Shown here piece by piece: positions 1-7,185 of a stretch of 21,713 nt of DNA. The stretch is from Aestuarierythrobacter sp037968495 (GTDB taxonomy: Bacteria; Pseudomonadota; Alphaproteobacteria; Sphingomonadales; Sphingomonadaceae). Position numbers and translations under genes: made by a program. Location of the stretch: assembly GCA_037968495.1 (NCBI GenBank), contig JBBKVP010000052.1, positions 1 through 21,713 on the forward strand, written 5' to 3'. Within the stretch, counting starts at the first letter, position 1; each line of letters opens with the position of its first letter. The notes under the pieces are model-generated. The model worked only from the letters and a program-made list of their open reading frames with translations, did not search any database and had not been told where the DNA came from.

Positions 1-287
1 CCCTGAATGTCTGGCGGACTTGGCTTCAGGATTACCTGATATTGGTAGTAATGCTGCAGCCGGTTGGGGTTTTCGCCGTATCGGCCGTCGGTCGGGCGGC
101 GGCATGGCTGCACGAATGCGGCATTCCATGGCTCTGGGCCAAGCGCGCGCAGCGTAGTCGCAGTATGAAACGTGCCTGCGCCCATCCGCATGTCATATGG
201 TTGCAGGATTAGACAGCCATTCGCGCTCCAGTAGTCATGCAGCGCAAGGATCATGTCCTGAAACGATTTCGAGGGGTCTCTCTTCAT
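1..287 (-). CDS. glyQ: Glycyl-tRNA synthetase alpha subunit, N-terminal part (runs off left edge)
   Basis: This is the start of the alpha chain of the bacterial alpha2beta2 glycyl-tRNA synthetase, the class II catalytic subunit that charges tRNA-Gly. Reading the minus strand from ATG at 287 gives 95 codons without a stop up to the window edge. The translation begins MKRDPSKSFQDMILALHDYW and contains hallmark alpha-subunit segments: GCLILQPYDMRMGAGTFH, then LRALGPEPW, then PCRRPTDGRYGENPNRLQHY, and YQVILKPSP near the edge. The full protein is normally about 290-300 residues, so roughly two thirds lies outside the window; glyS is expected further left. No clear Shine-Dalgarno precedes the ATG. 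Identification comes from recognised family sequence and is very secure. The gene is divergent from the membrane-protein/regulator pair at 462-1084. Confidence 0.96.
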   Translation of the reverse strand, partial: MKRDPSKSFQDMILALHDYWSANGCLILQPYDMRMGAGTFHTATTLRALGPEPWNAAFVQPCRRPTDGRYGENPNRLQHYYQYQVILKPSPPDIQ

Positions 288-370
288 AGGGAAGCGCTTT
301 GGCGCAGCACCGGAAAAGGGTCAATGCTGCGGTGCCGCATATATACAGAAAGGCATGCGTTCCTGACTTT

Positions 371-430
371 ATGTAAGGTAGTCTTGACATTGTCAGTAAA
401 TCACGACATATAGTCACGCATACCTTACAT
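371..430 (+). promoter_or_regulatory. Promoter with operator-like inverted repeats upstream of the membrane protein/HTH pair
   Basis: A perfect -35 hexamer, TTGACA, lies at 384-389. It is followed by CATATA at 407-412 (17-bp spacer) or TATAGT at 409-414 (19-bp spacer), and the next plus-strand gene starts at 462. The -35 is embedded in a perfect small palindrome, TGACA-T-TGTCA (385-395). The whole promoter is bracketed by a perfect 10-bp inverted repeat, ATGTAAGGTA at 371-380 and TACCTTACAT at 421-430. The repeats are seen directly. Autoregulation by the HTH protein of this operon is an inference from the usual habit of such small regulators. Confidence 0.6.
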
Positions 431-461
431 TCCTTCGGTATTTAATTATTGGGAGGCCGAG

Positions 462-887
462 ATGGCCATTGCAGCAACAAGAGATCTAAAACTTTTAAAA
501 GGCGACCTAGCTTTTGGAATGATTGGCGTTTTCGGCGTGTTCGGTCTATTTCGTGAGGCTAGCAAGAGCACCGAGGCTATCGCCGCCTCGGCCAACCCCA
601 TTCTCAGCGGTACGATTGCGATTGTACTTGCGATCGCTCTGGGCTTGATAATTGTCATACTGGCGAACCTCGATCGAAAAAATTCGGAAGAATTTGTTTT
701 TCAGATCATAACGAACAGTGCGGTCGTCGCGATTATGACCGCCTTGTTTGGCACCTTGCTGCTCGGCTCTGAATTCTTGTTGGGGCAATGGGTAAATGAA
801 CCAAGTGCAAACACTGTGATTTCACTGCTTATGGCGGGGTGGTCACTGGGATATTTCAGATATCGCATCCGCGGCGGAGTAGCATGA
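462..887 (+). CDS. Small multi-pass membrane protein paired with HTH regulator
   Basis: This is a 141-residue protein of unknown function. It has three or four likely membrane segments: a short glycine/phenylalanine-rich one near 17-30, then about 47-69, 82-106 and 116-134. A charged loop with NLDRKNSEEF lies near residues 69-78. The start is supported by GGGAGG at 451-456, five bases ahead of the ATG. Its stop overlaps the ATG of the HTH gene (ATGA at 884-887), so the two are translationally coupled. Short integral membrane proteins next to a 65-70-residue Cro/C1-type regulator are a recurrent bacterial gene pair; the membrane partner is usually uncharacterised. No catalytic motif is visible. 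I do not assign a function. Confidence 0.8.
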   Translation: MAIAATRDLKLLKGDLAFGMIGVFGVFGLFREASKSTEAIAASANPILSGTIAIVLAIALGLIIVILANLDRKNSEEFVFQIITNSAVVAIMTALFGTLLLGSEFLLGQWVNEPSANTVISLLMAGWSLGYFRYRIRGGVA

Positions 888-1084
888 AAAACCGCCTCAA
901 AGTTCTTCGCGCCGAACGCGACTGGAGCCAGGCTGAGCTTGCCGGAAGGCTCGATGTATCGCGGCAGGCCGTGAATGCGATCGAGACCGGCAAGCATGAT
1001 CCCTCGCTCCCCCTCGCCTTCCGTATTTCCCGCCTCTTCGACATGCCTATCGAGGTAATTTTCGATGATGGCACTGACCATTAA
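884..1084 (+). CDS. Cro/C1-type (XRE) helix-turn-helix transcriptional regulator
   Basis: This is a 66-residue single-domain DNA-binding protein. It opens MKNRLKVLRAERDWSQAELA, and the helix-turn-helix runs from about residue 15 to 38 (SQAELAGRLDVSRQAVNAIE), followed by the characteristic TGKHDPSLPLAFRISRLFDMPIEVIF. This matches the compact YozG-like XRE subfamily, in which the whole protein is one HTH domain. I chose ATG 884 over an upstream in-frame start at 839 because it aligns with the usual family N-terminus, has GGAG at 876-879, and overlaps the upstream stop by four bases. It probably represses its own operon through the inverted repeats at 371-430. That is an inference; the binding site has not been shown. 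Confidence 0.93.
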   Translation: MKNRLKVLRAERDWSQAELAGRLDVSRQAVNAIETGKHDPSLPLAFRISRLFDMPIEVIFDDGTDH

Positions 1085-1120
1085 CTTGCAATTCAAACAC
1101 TTTTGCCAAAGGTACCTAAC

Positions 1121-2080
1121 ATGATAAACCTCAAATCTCGTATCGCCTGCACGGCCTCCGCATTGGCCATGCTTTTCACGCTACCAGCCTGCGCACAAAC
1201 GCAGCAGCTGCCAACACCGGTTGAAAGCACCCGCGTCGCTACTGAGACCGTGGAAATAGTTGCGCCTGAAAAGGCGACTGGTGGCCCCGCCCTGTGGCAG
1301 CTCGCAGATGACGATACGACGATCTATCTGTTCGGCACGGTTCATGCGCTGCCCAAGGATGTCAAATGGTATAAGGGCGATGTGGCCGAGGCGCTCGGTT
1401 TTTCGGAAAAGCTCATCACGGAAATCATGATGACGCCCGGAGCCGAGGCGCAAACGCAGCAGATCGTGATGTCGAAAGCGCTGCTGCCAGCCGGAACGAC
1501 GCTCCGCAGCATGCTCGATGACGAACAGAAGGCTTCTTATGACGAGGCGATGACCAAAATCGGCCTTCCGGTGCAAGCGTTCGACCAGTTCGAGCCATGG
1601 TTTGCCGCGATCAATCTCGCGATGCTACCCCTGCTCAAAGAGGGCTACGATCCGAACGCCGGCGTCGAGAAAATTCTCGAGGCCAAGGCTGGCCCCGACA
1701 TGGCGCGCGGCGAGCTGGAAACGGTCGAATTCCAGATGTCGGTATTCGATGAGCTTCCGGTCGAATCGCAGATCAAGTTTTTGGTCGAGACTGCAGAGAA
1801 TGTCGACAATATGAAGTCGATGCTCGATGCGATGGTCGCTGAATGGATCGAAGGTGATGCCGATGCGCTTGCCGCGTTGATGAATGACAGCATGACCGAT
1901 CCCCTTATCGCGGACCGCTTGCTTTACGCTCGCAACAGTAATTGGGCTGAGTGGATCGACAATAGGATGGATGCGCCAGGCACCATTTTCATCGCAGTGG
2001 GTGCGGGTCATCTGGCCGGTGACAAGAGCGTGCAGGAAATGCTCACCACCCGCGGCTTCACGATTACCCGCGTACAGTAA
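1121..2080 (+). CDS. TraB/GumN-family lipoprotein, copy 1
   Basis: This is a 319-residue protein of the TraB/PrgY/GumN family. The start at 1121 gives a clean lipoprotein signal peptide with lipobox LPAC and the lipidated cysteine at residue 24; AAAGG lies eight bases upstream. An in-frame TTG at 1103 would add six residues and is less likely. The family signature is present: PALWQL, then IYLFGTVHALP with the GxxH motif (G72, H75), and near the end IFIAVGAGHLAG with a second conserved histidine, then a typical RGFTITRVQ C-terminus. Eukaryotic TIKI relatives are metalloproteases that use the GxxH and glutamate residues. Proteolytic activity is untested for most bacterial members, so I give only the family. 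Its stop overlaps the start of copy 2 by one base (TAATG), implying co-translation. Confidence 0.9.
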   Translation: MINLKSRIACTASALAMLFTLPACAQTQQLPTPVESTRVATETVEIVAPEKATGGPALWQLADDDTTIYLFGTVHALPKDVKWYKGDVAEALGFSEKLITEIMMTPGAEAQTQQIVMSKALLPAGTTLRSMLDDEQKASYDEAMTKIGLPVQAFDQFEPWFAAINLAMLPLLKEGYDPNAGVEKILEAKAGPDMARGELETVEFQMSVFDELPVESQIKFLVETAENVDNMKSMLDAMVAEWIEGDADALAALMNDSMTDPLIADRLLYARNSNWAEWIDNRMDAPGTIFIAVGAGHLAGDKSVQEMLTTRGFTITRVQ

Positions 2081-2970
2081 TGGCTAGGGGGATGCTCCGA
2101 GGTGCACTCGCCGCATTGACTGCACTTGCTCTTGCAGCGTGCGGGACCGATTCTGCCGAGGAGCAGGCCGGCCCCGCCCCGGCCCCCGCCTTGTGGGAGC
2201 TTACCGGCGATGATGGCCAATTGGCTTATCTCTTCGGTACAATCCACACGCTGCCCGAAGGTGCCAATTGGCGAACGGGTACAATCGACCGCGCTCTTGC
2301 CCAAAGTGATATGCTGGTCTTAGAAATCGCCGCACTAGATGACAGTGCGGCGATTGCTGCTGAATTTGCCCGGCTGGGGCAGTCCGCCGGAAACGGAAAC
2401 CTCTCCCACCGCATTGATCCTGAACTACGCGATGAGCTAGCAGTATTACTCGAACAAGCTGGCAGTCTGGACCAAGACTTCGCCCAAATCGAAAGCTGGG
2501 CCGCTGCGCTTATGCTCGTGCAGACCACTGCTCCTGCCGATGAAGGGGAAGGCGTCGACGTGGCCCTGCTACGCGGCAATGCCACGATGGAAGTCGCTGA
2601 ATTGGAAGGAATTGCCGACCAACTTGGCCATTTCGACAGCCTGCCGGAAAAAGAACAGGTCGATCTGCTGACCGCAGTAATCGAATCCGCGCCCGATTCC
2701 GAAGCCGAGAGTAAGCGCCTGATGGACAATTGGCTCTATGGCGATGTTGAGGCAATGGTTGAGGAAACCAATCAAGGCCTGCTCGCCGATCCGGAACTGC
2801 GCGCTTCTTTGATGACCAACCGCAACCGCGAATGGGTTCCCAAGATCGAAGCATGGCTGGCAGCGGGCAAGAAGCCCTTTATAGCTGCCGGTGCAGCCCA
2901 CATGGTTGGCCCTGAAGGCTTGCCTGCGCAGCTCACTAAACGAGGGTGGACAATCAAGCGCATCCAGTAG
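2080..2970 (+). CDS. TraB/GumN-family lipoprotein, copy 2
   Basis: This is a 296-residue paralogue of the upstream gene. It has a lipoprotein signal with lipobox LAAC (cysteine at residue 21), followed by an acidic, proline/alanine-rich linker. The core carries ALWEL, LAYLFGTIHTLP with the GxxH motif (G53, H56), and the C-terminal KPFIAAGAAHMVG, then RGWTIKRIQ. Domain order matches copy 1 throughout, but most positions differ, so the duplication is old. Because the stop of copy 1 and this ATG share one base, start 2080 is preferred over ATG 2092, where the purine-rich TAGGGGG run would abut the codon. The two proteins probably sit together in the same envelope compartment. I do not know their substrate. 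Confidence 0.9.
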   Translation: MARGMLRGALAALTALALAACGTDSAEEQAGPAPAPALWELTGDDGQLAYLFGTIHTLPEGANWRTGTIDRALAQSDMLVLEIAALDDSAAIAAEFARLGQSAGNGNLSHRIDPELRDELAVLLEQAGSLDQDFAQIESWAAALMLVQTTAPADEGEGVDVALLRGNATMEVAELEGIADQLGHFDSLPEKEQVDLLTAVIESAPDSEAESKRLMDNWLYGDVEAMVEETNQGLLADPELRASLMTNRNREWVPKIEAWLAAGKKPFIAAGAAHMVGPEGLPAQLTKRGWTIKRIQ

Positions 2971-3004
2971 GCGCTGCGCCAACTGCTTTGGCACCACGCA
3001 AAGC

Positions 3005-3032
3005 TTGCAAACCGGGCGCATTCCCCTTAATG
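3005..3032 (+). promoter_or_regulatory. Possible promoter for rplY
   Basis: TTGCAA at 3005-3010 is followed 15-16 bases later by CTTAAT/TTAATG (3026-3032), immediately preceding a GCGCG stretch. It is the best promoter-like element in the 142-base gap before rplY and would give a leader of roughly 75 bases. The match to consensus is only moderate. Confidence 0.3.
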
Positions 3033-3112
3033 GCGCGTCCTTCTCGGCCGCAGACATCCCTGGAGGCGTGGCGGGATACCAACTCTAACAAGTTTTTTGA
3101 AAGGCGTATCCT

Positions 3113-3796
3113 ATGAGCAAAGCTCTGACACTGCCGGCCGAGACACGCGAACAGGCGGGCAAGGGAGCCTCCCGTGCGCTGCGTCGTGAAGGCCGCGTTC
3201 CTGCCGTTATCTATGGCGGCGGTAAATCCCCCCGTCCGATCCATGTCGAAGCCAAGGAGCTGGCCCGCCAGCTCGCAACCGGTCACTTCATGAACTCGAT
3301 CGTTATGATCGAAGTCGGCGGAAAGAACGTGCGTGTCCTTCCTAAGGATGTAGCCTTCCACCCCGTTTCCGACCGTGCAATCCACGCCGACTTCCTGCGC
3401 CTGTCCAGGGACGCGAAGATCGAAGTCGAAATTCCGGTTGTCTTCGTAAACCAGGAAGCAAGCCCCGGCCTCAAGAAGGGCGGCGTTCTCAACGTGGTCC
3501 GTCACGATCTGGAACTGGTCTGCGAATCAGACAAGATCCCCGACGAAATCCAAATCGACGTTACCGGCCTCGAAGTCGGCGATTCGATCCACTTTAGCGA
3601 GATCACGCTGCCCGAAGGTTCGGTCAGCCAAATCACCGATCGCGACTTCACCATCGCAACAATCGTCGCGCCGTCCGCGCTCAAGAGTCAGGACGACGAG
3701 GACGAAGAAGCAGCTGATGGCGAAGAAGCAGAAGCTGGTGACGTTCCAGCATCCGCTCAGAGCGATGACGCTGAAGAAGGAGACAAGAGCGAATAA
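3113..3796 (+). CDS. rplY: 50S ribosomal protein L25/general stress protein Ctc
   Basis: This is the 5S rRNA-binding large-subunit protein of the long (CTC/TL5) type. The 227 residues comprise an N-terminal L25 domain (about 1-95) with the family signature GKGASRALRREGRVPAVIYG, and a C-terminal beta domain (about 96-190) containing the recognisable SPGLKKGGVLNVVRHDLE and PDEIQIDVTGLEVGDSIH. After that comes an acidic, low-complexity tail of about 35 residues rich in Asp, Glu and Ala, common in alphaproteobacterial homologues. GAAAGG at 3099-3104 precedes the ATG by eight bases. A strong terminator follows at 3829-3861, so it probably forms its own transcript even though pth comes next, the usual order in this group. 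Confidence 0.97.
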   Translation: MSKALTLPAETREQAGKGASRALRREGRVPAVIYGGGKSPRPIHVEAKELARQLATGHFMNSIVMIEVGGKNVRVLPKDVAFHPVSDRAIHADFLRLSRDAKIEVEIPVVFVNQEASPGLKKGGVLNVVRHDLELVCESDKIPDEIQIDVTGLEVGDSIHFSEITLPEGSVSQITDRDFTIATIVAPSALKSQDDEDEEAADGEEAEAGDVPASAQSDDAEEGDKSE

Positions 3797-3828
3797 TTAT
3801 CCGCTCTGGTTTAGGCTAAAAATCAAGG

Positions 3829-3861
3829 ACGCCGCCCGCCGCAAGGTTGGGCGGCGTTTTT
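3829..3861 (+). terminator. Rho-independent terminator after rplY
   Basis: A perfect 9-bp stem, ACGCCGCCC (3829-3837) with GGGCGGCGT (3849-3857), closes an 11-base loop and runs directly into five T residues (3857-3861). It lies 32 bases after the rplY stop codon. This is the clearest intrinsic terminator in the window. Confidence 0.9.
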
Positions 3862-3919
3862 GTTGGTACTATGCGGGCTCCATGTTGGCAGCGCGGGAAC
3901 ACCGCGCTAACGCGCTCTG

Positions 3920-4489
3920 ATGCAACTATGGGTAGGCTTAGGAAATCCCGGACCGCAATATGCGATGCACCGGCACAATGTCGGCTTCATGGTGTGCGAC
4001 GTTCTCGCAGAAATGCATAGCTTCGGTGCGGTACAGAAGAAATTCTCTGGTTGGACGATGGACGGGCGGATCGGCGGCGAGCGGGTTATCATGCTCAAGC
4101 CCGCGACATTCATGAACGAAAGCGGGCGCGCAGTTGGCGAAGCCATGCGGTTCTACAAACTGGAACTTGACGCGCTCACCGTCTTCCATGACGAGCTGGA
4201 CCTTGCCCCGTTCAAAGTGAAGGTGAAGCAGGGCGGAGGCACCGCAGGGCACAATGGCCTCCGCAGTGTCGATAAACATTGCGGCAATGACTTCCGCCGG
4301 GTCCGCCTCGGCATCGGGCATCCCGGCCATAAGGACCGCGTAACCAGCCACGTCCTAGGCAATTACGCAAAAGCTGAAATGGACGATCTGATCCAAATGC
4401 TCTCGGCCATCGGGTCAGAGGCTGAATGGCTCGCCAAAGACAACGGCCCGCGCTTCATGAGCGAGATTGCGCTACGCCAGCAGGATTAA
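3920..4489 (+). CDS. pth: Peptidyl-tRNA hydrolase
   Basis: This cytosolic enzyme cleaves the ester bond of peptidyl-tRNAs dropped by the ribosome, recycling tRNA. At 189 residues it has the normal bacterial Pth length. Motifs run in order: VGLGNPGPQY (5-14), RHNVGF (18-23) with the catalytic histidine at 19, KPATFMNESG with the tRNA-contacting asparagine, FHDELDL with the conserved aspartate, and GGGTAGHNGLRS. The C-terminal half keeps FRRVRLGIGHPG. No obvious Shine-Dalgarno precedes ATG 3920, but the ORF begins exactly where family members do. The rplY terminator lies upstream, so it probably has its own promoter or depends on readthrough. Identification is secure. Confidence 0.97.
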   Translation: MQLWVGLGNPGPQYAMHRHNVGFMVCDVLAEMHSFGAVQKKFSGWTMDGRIGGERVIMLKPATFMNESGRAVGEAMRFYKLELDALTVFHDELDLAPFKVKVKQGGGTAGHNGLRSVDKHCGNDFRRVRLGIGHPGHKDRVTSHVLGNYAKAEMDDLIQMLSAIGSEAEWLAKDNGPRFMSEIALRQQD

Positions 4490-4498
4490 TCTGCTAGG

Positions 4499-4520
4499 CT
4501 CCTGAAAACGCTTTCAGGAG
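4499..4520 (+). promoter_or_regulatory. Hairpin covering the ribosome binding site of the SDR gene
   Basis: CTCCTGAAA (4499-4507) pairs perfectly with TTTCAGGAG (4512-4520) around a 4-base loop, ACGC. The right arm contains the Shine-Dalgarno AGGAG (4516-4520), seven bases before ATG 4528, and the left arm is its exact complement. There is no T-run afterwards, so it is a poor intrinsic terminator for pth. Sequestration of the ribosome site is the more natural reading. Confidence 0.6.
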
Positions 4521-4527
4521 ATTACCC

Positions 4528-5532
4528 ATGCCATCGATTAACCGCCGCACTTTGCTCGCCGGAGCAGCAGCAACCACCTTACTTGCGACTGCTGCCGTTA
4601 AGGCACAAGGCGACATTGTCTTCGCAAAACCCGATCTGACCGGCAAATCGATCCTGATCACCGGTTGCTCATCCGGATTTGGCCGCCTGATGGCTGAAAA
4701 ATTTGCCCGTGAAGGCGCCAAGGTTTTTGCAACTATGCGTAATCTCCCGCGACCAGAGGCGACCGAGTTCGTGGCGCTCGCCATCACAGACAACCTCGAC
4801 ATACAAGTAATCGAGATCGACGTGACTGATGATAATCAGGTTGCGGCAGGCGTTGCCAAAGCCGAAGAACTAGCCGGCGGAGCTATTGACGTGCTGGTGA
4901 ACAATGCAGGCATCTCCTTCGCTGGACCTATCGAAATTCAGGATATGCAGGCGACGAAGCTGATATTCGATACGAATGTCTTTGGCCCCCAGCGTATGAT
5001 GCGCGCCGTGCTGCCCAAAATGCGCGACGCGAAATCGGGACAGATATTCAACATCACCTCTCAGCTTGGCCGCGTGATTGTCCCAGGCTTCGGGCAATAT
5101 TCGCCGACGAAGTTTGCGCTTGAGGCGATGAGCGAGCAAATCGCCTATGAGTTGGTGCCGCATAATATCGATGTTACGATCATCGAACCGGGCGGTTATC
5201 CGACAAACATTTGGGCCAGCAGCACGCGCAACACGTTAGAACTGCTAAACCGTTCTTATGAAAAGCATGACGATGGCTACCGGCCGATGATCGAGGAGCT
5301 CCGCGCCCGCGAGGGTAGCACTGGCGGCGGCGGTTCGACCGATCCGATGGATGTGCCCAACGCGATTGGCGAAATTATCGCCATGCCCGCAGGCACACGC
5401 CCGCTGCGCCGTGCAGTTCATCCCGGACCAAAACCACAGCTGGCGATCAATGAAGCCAGTGCAAAAGCGCAGGTCGATTGGCTAGGCGCTTCGCCCTATG
5501 GCCCATGGATCAAGGCCGTTCATAACGTCTAG
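4528..5532 (+). CDS. Short-chain dehydrogenase/reductase with twin-arginine-like leader
   Basis: This is an NAD(P)-dependent oxidoreductase with a Rossmann fold (classical SDR). It has 334 residues, longer than the typical 250 because of an N-terminal leader and a C-terminal extension. The leader reads NRRTLLAGAAATTLLATAAVKA (residues 5-26): a twin-arginine pair, a hydrophobic stretch and a plausible AxA-type cleavage site. The cofactor motif TGCSSGFG (45-52), NNAG (125-128), an active-site serine near 178 and YSPTK (Y191, K195) are all intact, so it should be catalytically competent. EPGGYPTN follows in the substrate loop. Substrate is unknown. Export of the folded, cofactor-loaded enzyme by Tat is an inference. 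Translation may be limited by the hairpin at 4499-4520. Confidence 0.88.
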   Translation: MPSINRRTLLAGAAATTLLATAAVKAQGDIVFAKPDLTGKSILITGCSSGFGRLMAEKFAREGAKVFATMRNLPRPEATEFVALAITDNLDIQVIEIDVTDDNQVAAGVAKAEELAGGAIDVLVNNAGISFAGPIEIQDMQATKLIFDTNVFGPQRMMRAVLPKMRDAKSGQIFNITSQLGRVIVPGFGQYSPTKFALEAMSEQIAYELVPHNIDVTIIEPGGYPTNIWASSTRNTLELLNRSYEKHDDGYRPMIEELRAREGSTGGGGSTDPMDVPNAIGEIIAMPAGTRPLRRAVHPGPKPQLAINEASAKAQVDWLGASPYGPWIKAVHNV

Positions 5533-5610
5533 GCCGCAATATCTGACGGGCTAGTCAATCGGCGGGCGCGCGGCTAAGGGCTTCGGCCTGTTCTTATACT
5601 GGAGTTTTCC

Positions 5611-6711
5611 ATGGGTTTCCGTTGCGGGATCGTGGGCTTACCGAATGTCGGCAAATCCACTCTATTCAATGCTCTTACCGAAACACAGGCGGCGCAGGCT
5701 GCAAATTATCCGTTCTGCACGATTGAGCCGAACGTAGGTCAGGTTTCCGTGCCCGATCCGCGTCTGGACCAAATTGCAGAGATAGCAAAATCGGCGAAGA
5801 TTATTCCAACGCAACTCGCGTTTGTGGACATTGCAGGCCTCGTAAAGGGTGCGTCCAAGGGCGAAGGCTTGGGCAACCAGTTCCTCGGCAATATCCGCGA
5901 AGTCGACGCAGTAGTGCACGTGCTGCGCTGCTTCGAAGATGACGACATCCAGCACGTCGCCAATAAGGTCGATCCGATTGCGGATGCCGAAGTGGTCGAA
6001 ACCGAACTGATGCTGTCCGACCTCGAAAGCCTCGAGAAACGTGTTCCTGCTGCGGAGAAAAAAGGCAAAGCGGGCGACAAAGAAGCCAAGATTATGGCGA
6101 GCGTGTTGGGCCAAGCGTTGGAATTGCTGCGCGAGGGCAAGCCTGCCCGTCTGACAGAACCCAAAGACGAAGAAGAAACCCGCATATTCGATCAAGCGCA
6201 ATTGCTGACGGCCAAGCCGGTTCTTTACGTCTGCAATGTCGCAGAAGAAGAAGCCTCAAGCGGCAATGCGATGACGCAGCTGGTGTTCGACAAGGCCGCC
6301 GCCGAAGGCGCACAGGCCGTTGTCGTGTCAGCCGCCATCGAAAGCGAAATCGTCGGTATGGAAGAGGCTGACCGGGGCGAATATCTCGCTGAGCTGGGCC
6401 TTGAGGAAAGCGGCCTCGCCCGCGTTATTACCGCGGGATATACGCTGCTTGGCCTGCAAACATACTTCACCGCAGGTCCAAAAGAAGCGCGCGCATGGAC
6501 ATTCCCCAGGGGCGCCAAGGCTCCGCAGGCAGCAGGCGAAATTCACTCTGACTTTGAACGCGGTTTCATCCGTGCCGAAACCATCGCCTTCGACGATTTC
6601 GTCAGCCTGGGCGGCGAAACCCCTGCACGCGAAGCGGGTAAATTGCGCCAAGAAGGCAAGGAATATCTGGTTCAAGATGGCGACGTTTTGAACTTCAAGT
6701 TTAACGTTTGA
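5611..6711 (+). CDS. ychF: Redox-responsive ATPase YchF (OLA1 family)
   Basis: This is a 366-residue member of the Obg-related OLA1/YchF subfamily, P-loop proteins that hydrolyse ATP rather than GTP and associate with ribosomes. The G1 motif GLPNVGKS is at residues 9-16, followed by the switch segment NYPFCTIEPN, then DIAGLVKGASKGEGLGNQFL (the G3 region). The noncanonical G4 NVAE replaces NKxD, as expected for the ATP-specific family. The C-terminal TGS domain includes TFPRGAKAPQAAGEIHSDFE and ends KEYLVQDGDVLNFKFNV. GGAG lies nine bases ahead of the ATG. Length and ending match the family exactly. The gene is followed after 12 bases by the MaoC-like gene, so the two may be co-transcribed. 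Confidence 0.97.
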   Translation: MGFRCGIVGLPNVGKSTLFNALTETQAAQAANYPFCTIEPNVGQVSVPDPRLDQIAEIAKSAKIIPTQLAFVDIAGLVKGASKGEGLGNQFLGNIREVDAVVHVLRCFEDDDIQHVANKVDPIADAEVVETELMLSDLESLEKRVPAAEKKGKAGDKEAKIMASVLGQALELLREGKPARLTEPKDEEETRIFDQAQLLTAKPVLYVCNVAEEEASSGNAMTQLVFDKAAAEGAQAVVVSAAIESEIVGMEEADRGEYLAELGLEESGLARVITAGYTLLGLQTYFTAGPKEARAWTFPRGAKAPQAAGEIHSDFERGFIRAETIAFDDFVSLGGETPAREAGKLRQEGKEYLVQDGDVLNFKFNV

Positions 6712-6723
6712 GGCCCGCTAGCC

Positions 6724-7185
6724 ATGCGACATTATGAGGATGTAGTCGTTGGCGAAACCAGCTCTTTTGGAAGTTACGAAGTCACCCGCGAAGAAGTGAT
6801 CGACTTCGCCACGAAATACGACCCGCAGCCGTTTCATTTGAATGATGAGGCGGCGGCGAAAACATATTTCGGGCGGCTATCAGCCAGCGGCTGGCACACC
6901 GGCGCGATGGCGATGCGGATGCTGGTCGACAATATGATTGCCAATCCGACTGCCAGCCTTGGCTCGCCCGGCCTAGATGATCTCAAATGGATTAAGCCAG
7001 TCTATCCCGGAGACACATTGCGCTGCGAAGCCACGACACTGGAAAAACGCCGCAGCAAGAGCAATGCCGCACTCGGTCTGATGAAGGGCGAAACGCGGGT
7101 CTTTAATCAGGACGATGTGTTGGTGATGACGATGGTCTCCAACGGGCTGATTAAAGTCCGCGATCCGGATACGCCGACCGACTAG
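6724..7185 (+). CDS. MaoC-like hotdog-fold dehydratase
   Basis: This is a 153-residue protein of the MaoC/(R)-specific enoyl-CoA hydratase family. It opens with the characteristic YEDVVVGETSSFGSYEVTREEVIDFA. The hydratase motif is FATKYDPQPFHLNDEAA (about 28-44), where the Asp-Pro and the following His occupy the catalytic positions, then FGRLSASGWHT, another family signature, and later DDLKWIKPVYPGDTLR. It probably hydrates or dehydrates an acyl-CoA; the substrate cannot be read from sequence. It starts 12 bases after ychF. Its TAG stop shares a CTAG tetranucleotide with the stop of the convergent peptidase gene. Confidence 0.92.
   Translation: MRHYEDVVVGETSSFGSYEVTREEVIDFATKYDPQPFHLNDEAAAKTYFGRLSASGWHTGAMAMRMLVDNMIANPTASLGSPGLDDLKWIKPVYPGDTLRCEATTLEKRRSKSNAALGLMKGETRVFNQDDVLVMTMVSNGLIKVRDPDTPTD

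Noticed and set aside
3717..3920. 67-codon frame overlapping the rplY tail and running through its terminator
   Set aside because: It spans the rplY terminator hairpin and overlaps the conserved reading frame; it has no independent ribosome site or family resemblance.
4499..4520. Intrinsic terminator of pth
   Set aside because: The stem is perfect but the right arm is followed by ATTACCC, not a T-run, and it contains the ribosome site of the next gene.
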